64,000 nt of DNA from an uncultured Muribaculaceae bacterium (lineage in GTDB: Bacteria; Bacteroidota; Bacteroidia; Bacteroidales; Muribaculaceae), in assembly GCA_910576775.1 (NCBI GenBank), contig CAJTJV010000007.1:1-64000 (forward strand). Reading direction: 5' to 3'. Below the pieces are notes generated by a model. It had not been told where the DNA came from, did not search any database, and saw nothing but the letters and a program-made list of their open reading frames with translations. The translations under genes were made by a program, and so were the position numbers. Positions 61,651 through 64,000 of the stretch are shown one piece after another (the first letter of the stretch is position 1; each line of letters begins with the position of its first letter).

Positions 61651-62952
61651 ATGCGTACACGCCCGATATTGCCTTTAGTCGCGGCTCTGGCTCTTGCCGG
61701 AGCCACGGCTTTGGCTGCCGAACCGAAAGAAACAATAGAGATGGCGGATGGCTCGGTCTACATGGGCCATACGTCCCGTCAGAATCTTACAGAAAGCAAG
61801 TCTCTGTTTCTTTACGACTCCGCAATGATTGTTATGCCGCGTAAGGATATCGGTTCGCTCACACCTCTGGAATCGGATTTCGATAAACTGTCCGAGTCAT
61901 GGAGGAATTGGTTCGTTGTCAGGCCGCAGTATGTTCATGTCAATGCCGACGGCAAACGCTATGTGAATCTTTACAGCCTTGCCGATAAGGAAGGTGTCAA
62001 TACAAATATCTTTCTTATTTCACGTAGCCCTGAATATATCAAGTATTATACAATAGCTCCCGGAGGGGCAACGCTTGCGGATGCAGATATAAGAGTTGTG
62101 CGCTACGGACGTCGCGATGCACTTGATATAACCGGGATTGTTACGGAGATAGAGACTGTCGACGGAGAAATTGTACGAGGACAGTTGGTTGAAGACAGTG
62201 CAGAAGGTAAGGGAATACTGACTGACGGTGATGTGGTGGAGATTGTTCCATCCAATAAGATTGCCTCTTTGCGCCGTCTGCCGCTTGATCCGGATTCCGG
62301 AATAGAGACTCAGATTGAATTTCTTGACAAGTTGACTGTCTCGGTTCCGGAGGGTGAGCCTTTGGTTTTAACCGGCATTATCACGTATATGAATTACAGG
62401 ACAGATGGAAAACCTGATTTATATCTGGAAGTCTATGATCCTTACAAAAAGGGAGAAGAGAATATGCGGGTTGAGACCGTCAGGCTTATGTCGAAAGCAA
62501 AATCCCGTAATTCGTTATATACTCCACGACGAGGATTGTTTATTGCCGAAGACAGCGTTGTGTTTGTCAATGGCAAAGAGATGCTTCCGGCTCGTTTCGT
62601 TCCTATAAAGGACGGACAGGAATTTCTTGCCGATGAAATTTCTTTGTCACCTGTGGCAGTCAGTCCGGAGAATGGCGAGATTACACTCTCTATGCGTGCT
62701 GTCGACGCCAACAATAGGATAACGCTTATGAGTATCCGGACACATACCGATGGTGATATTGAATCTTATAAGTTCAATTATCGCGATATTGTCGAGAATG
62801 CTATTGAAGGAGACCGTAAGGTGAGCCGTAATGGTGTTGCAAGTATTACGTATACCGGACTTACCGACGGGATATACCTTGTTTTCAATCAGAATACTAA
62901 AAAGGCATATGTGTTTCAAGTCGGAGAGGAAGATGTGGAAACAGTAGGCTGA
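61651..62952 (+). CDS. Exported protein of unknown function, 433 aa
   Basis: I use the ATG at 61651; a GTG lies directly before it. The protein has a signal peptide (PILPLVAALALAGATALAA) and a beta-rich body with short repeats such as IEMADGSVYMGHTSRQ and IETVDGEIVRGQLVEDSA, which resemble Sm-like or OB-like small barrels. Later parts include PVAVSPENGEITLSMRAVDA. It ends near a strong terminator and starts 6 nt after the protease gene, so it is the last gene of the operon and a plausible protease partner or substrate. No named family is recognised. Confidence 0.7.
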   Translation: MRTRPILPLVAALALAGATALAAEPKETIEMADGSVYMGHTSRQNLTESKSLFLYDSAMIVMPRKDIGSLTPLESDFDKLSESWRNWFVVRPQYVHVNADGKRYVNLYSLADKEGVNTNIFLISRSPEYIKYYTIAPGGATLADADIRVVRYGRRDALDITGIVTEIETVDGEIVRGQLVEDSAEGKGILTDGDVVEIVPSNKIASLRRLPLDPDSGIETQIEFLDKLTVSVPEGEPLVLTGIITYMNYRTDGKPDLYLEVYDPYKKGEENMRVETVRLMSKAKSRNSLYTPRRGLFIAEDSVVFVNGKEMLPARFVPIKDGQEFLADEISLSPVAVSPENGEITLSMRAVDANNRITLMSIRTHTDGDIESYKFNYRDIVENAIEGDRKVSRNGVASITYTGLTDGIYLVFNQNTKKAYVFQVGEEDVETVG

Positions 62953-62972
62953 GAATAATCATCATAGAAAAT

Positions 62973-62999
62973 CGGACGGTCCCACGAGGAGGCCGTCCG
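62973..62999 (+). terminator. Terminator of the phospho-signalling operon
   Basis: CGGACGG (62973-62979) pairs with CCGTCCG (62993-62999), with additional CC/GG pairing and a bulged T, followed by GTTTTATTTTTT. It lies between the operon and the convergent membrane protein gene. Confidence 0.8.
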
Positions 63000-63018
63000 G
63001 TTTTATTTTTTACGATAT

Positions 63019-63912
63019 TTATGCGTTGCGATATAGGTAATAGTGGATGCCTTTGGTATCGGCAATCTCCACAAGACCGTTGTTGTTCGGGTTAATCATC
63101 TGTAGATCTCCGAGGAAGCGGCTGCCGTTATACAGACGCAGGGCACCATTGACGGTTTCGAAGCGTGTCGCTCCGAGGAATGAACCGTCGAAGATTCCGT
63201 TTGAAGTCAGTTCGAAAGTTTTGTACGGGGCTTTGAATGCTTCGATCTGGCCATTGACAAGACGGTGTGTTACATTGAATTCTGTGCCGACGTAAGGTTG
63301 CCACGTCTGGTCGATTGTGAATACGGGAGCGCTTTCTGTTTTTGCCATTGGCGTGGTTGCGGGAGTCTGTTCCGCTATCGGGGTTGAAATGGCGGTTTGA
63401 ACGGTATTGACAGGGTGGTTGCGCATGTCTATATCGAGTTGCTGAGCGGGTTTGGATACCCAGCTGAGGAATTTGTGGAAAGGTAGGAGGATGAGAGTCA
63501 GGCAGTCGCGGATGAAGGATATGAACAACGGGGAATAGTAAGTACTGATGAGGACTCCGAAGAACGCGATGAAGGCTGCGCCTGTGGATTCGTTTGATAG
63601 GCCTACGATAAGCGCGATTATCGCGGCAATGACACCTACGAAATAGGAAATGAATATAGCGCCGTCGATAAGAAATTCAAAGATTACCTTTTTGCAGAAA
63701 GACAGATAAGGCCAACGGCTGGTATACTTGAGAATGTCGAGGCTACAGGCGTTATGGTCGCCGGCAAGACGGTTTGCTGCTGCGGCCCAGAATTCGAAGG
63801 GGCAGATGAACAGGATATAGACAAGTGATTTGAAGAAATAGACAAGAGCGGATACGATGTTTGTACCCAATTGCTGATAGGGACTCTGTTGTCCGTAGTT
63901 GTACTGATTCAT
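63019..63912 (-). CDS. Membrane protein of unknown function, 297 aa
   Basis: The protein starts with a Gln/Tyr-rich tail (MNQYNYGQQSPYQQ), then has hydrophobic segments near 20-40, 83-105 and 108-135, and a Pro/Thr-rich linker (170-195). The C-terminal 100 residues are soluble and beta-rich (FDGSFLGATRFETVNGALRL, RFLGDLQMINPNNNGLVEIA). No family is recognised. It is convergent with the operon and has its own strong promoter. Its position and the unknown beta domain make it a candidate accessory part, but this is only location. Confidence 0.65.
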   Translation of the reverse strand: MNQYNYGQQSPYQQLGTNIVSALVYFFKSLVYILFICPFEFWAAAANRLAGDHNACSLDILKYTSRWPYLSFCKKVIFEFLIDGAIFISYFVGVIAAIIALIVGLSNESTGAAFIAFFGVLISTYYSPLFISFIRDCLTLILLPFHKFLSWVSKPAQQLDIDMRNHPVNTVQTAISTPIAEQTPATTPMAKTESAPVFTIDQTWQPYVGTEFNVTHRLVNGQIEAFKAPYKTFELTSNGIFDGSFLGATRFETVNGALRLYNGSRFLGDLQMINPNNNGLVEIADTKGIHYYLYRNA

Positions 63913-63955
63913 GAAAGTTTTTTTATTGGTATTATAAAAAAGGTTTAAACTATCG

Positions 63956-63986
63956 CAAATATAGAGAAATAAAATGAATTTGCAAA
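63956..63986 (-). promoter_or_regulatory. Promoter of the membrane protein gene
   Basis: TTTG (63986-63983), a 19-nt spacer and TATATTTG (63963-63956) on the minus strand, about 43 nt before the ATG at 63912. Confidence 0.75.
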
Positions 63987-64000
63987 AGGCGGTTGAGTAA

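Noticed and set aside
41807..62952. Type VI secretion system
   Set aside because: Only the vWA protein resembles a T6SS component (TssR). No tssB, tssC, hcp, vgrG, tssK or ClpV-like gene is present.
41807..62952. TerY-type tellurite/stress triad (vWA, PP2C, kinase)
   Set aside because: In that system the vWA protein is cytoplasmic and linked to TerD-like genes. Here the vWA protein has a signal peptide and no Ter genes are seen.
1..64000. CRISPR arrays, tRNA or rRNA genes, insertion sequences
   Set aside because: I saw no regularly spaced direct repeats, no cloverleaf with a CCA-type end, no rRNA-like sequence and no transposase or integrase motif in any frame.

Overview
The window looks like a chromosomal segment of a member of the Bacteroidales, probably Muribaculaceae or a close relative. 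The evidence is the many TTTG-N19/20-TAnnTTTG promoters (the Bacteroidota sigma-ABfr type), weak Shine-Dalgarno signals, typical Bacteroidota families (DUF4296, DUF4923, TIGR02757, HipA_2/DUF3037, an alanine-rich S16, a cysteine-poor DksA) and a type IX secretion-like C-terminal tail. Family names come from recognising motifs by eye; no database search was possible.

Layout. 0.1-3.4 kb: thioesterase, dprA, uridine phosphorylase and a TIGR02757 protein, all on +. 4.1-8.8 kb: a storage-glucan trio (debranching enzyme, GT4 glucan synthase-like enzyme, GH57 protein). 8.9-13.7 kb: cytidylate-kinase-like protein, pyrE, then SRPBCC, Rieske-fold lipoprotein, SGNH and MBOAT genes. 13.7-17.3 kb (-): a glycosyltransferase and two tandem serine-hydrolase lipoproteins. 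17.4-25.2 kb (-): DUF1846, then the galactose operon galK-galE-galM with a nucleotidyltransferase, a HipA-like kinase and DUF3037, preceded by an N-acetylglucosamine-kinase-like gene. 25.2-32.6 kb (-): a tricorn-like S41 protease, then a polysaccharide dehydratase, DUF4923 and an endonuclease/phosphatase-like protein. 32.8-34.0 kb: an AT-rich insertion bounded by a duplicated gdhA 3' end and carrying a decayed C10 protease and a lipoprotein. 34-41.6 kb (-): gdhA, a small ORF, DUF4296, lspA, dksA-like, ileS and rpsP.

The most striking part is 41.8-62.95 kb: fifteen genes on +, mostly separated by 1-40 nt, that look like one transcription unit. They encode three FHA proteins, two Ser/Thr kinases, a PP2C phosphatase, a membrane protease carrying two cytoplasmic FHA domains, a TssR-like vWA protein, a MacB/LolD-type ABC transporter pair, two zinc-ribbon membrane proteins, a giant secreted Ig-like repeat protein, an outer-membrane beta-barrel and two exported proteins of unknown function. 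Predicted topologies put the phospho-signalling parts in the cytoplasm and the protease, vWA, barrel and repeat proteins in or beyond the periplasm. I infer an inside-out signalling system in which Ser/Thr phosphorylation controls envelope proteolysis, transport or surface display. A convergent membrane protein follows at 63.0-63.9 kb.

Other points of note: a 60-nt repeat shared by two intergenic regions in opposite orientation, a G10 tract inside the polysaccharide dehydratase gene, a GH57 protein apparently lacking its proton-donor Asp, and several promoters ending 5-9 nt before the start codon.
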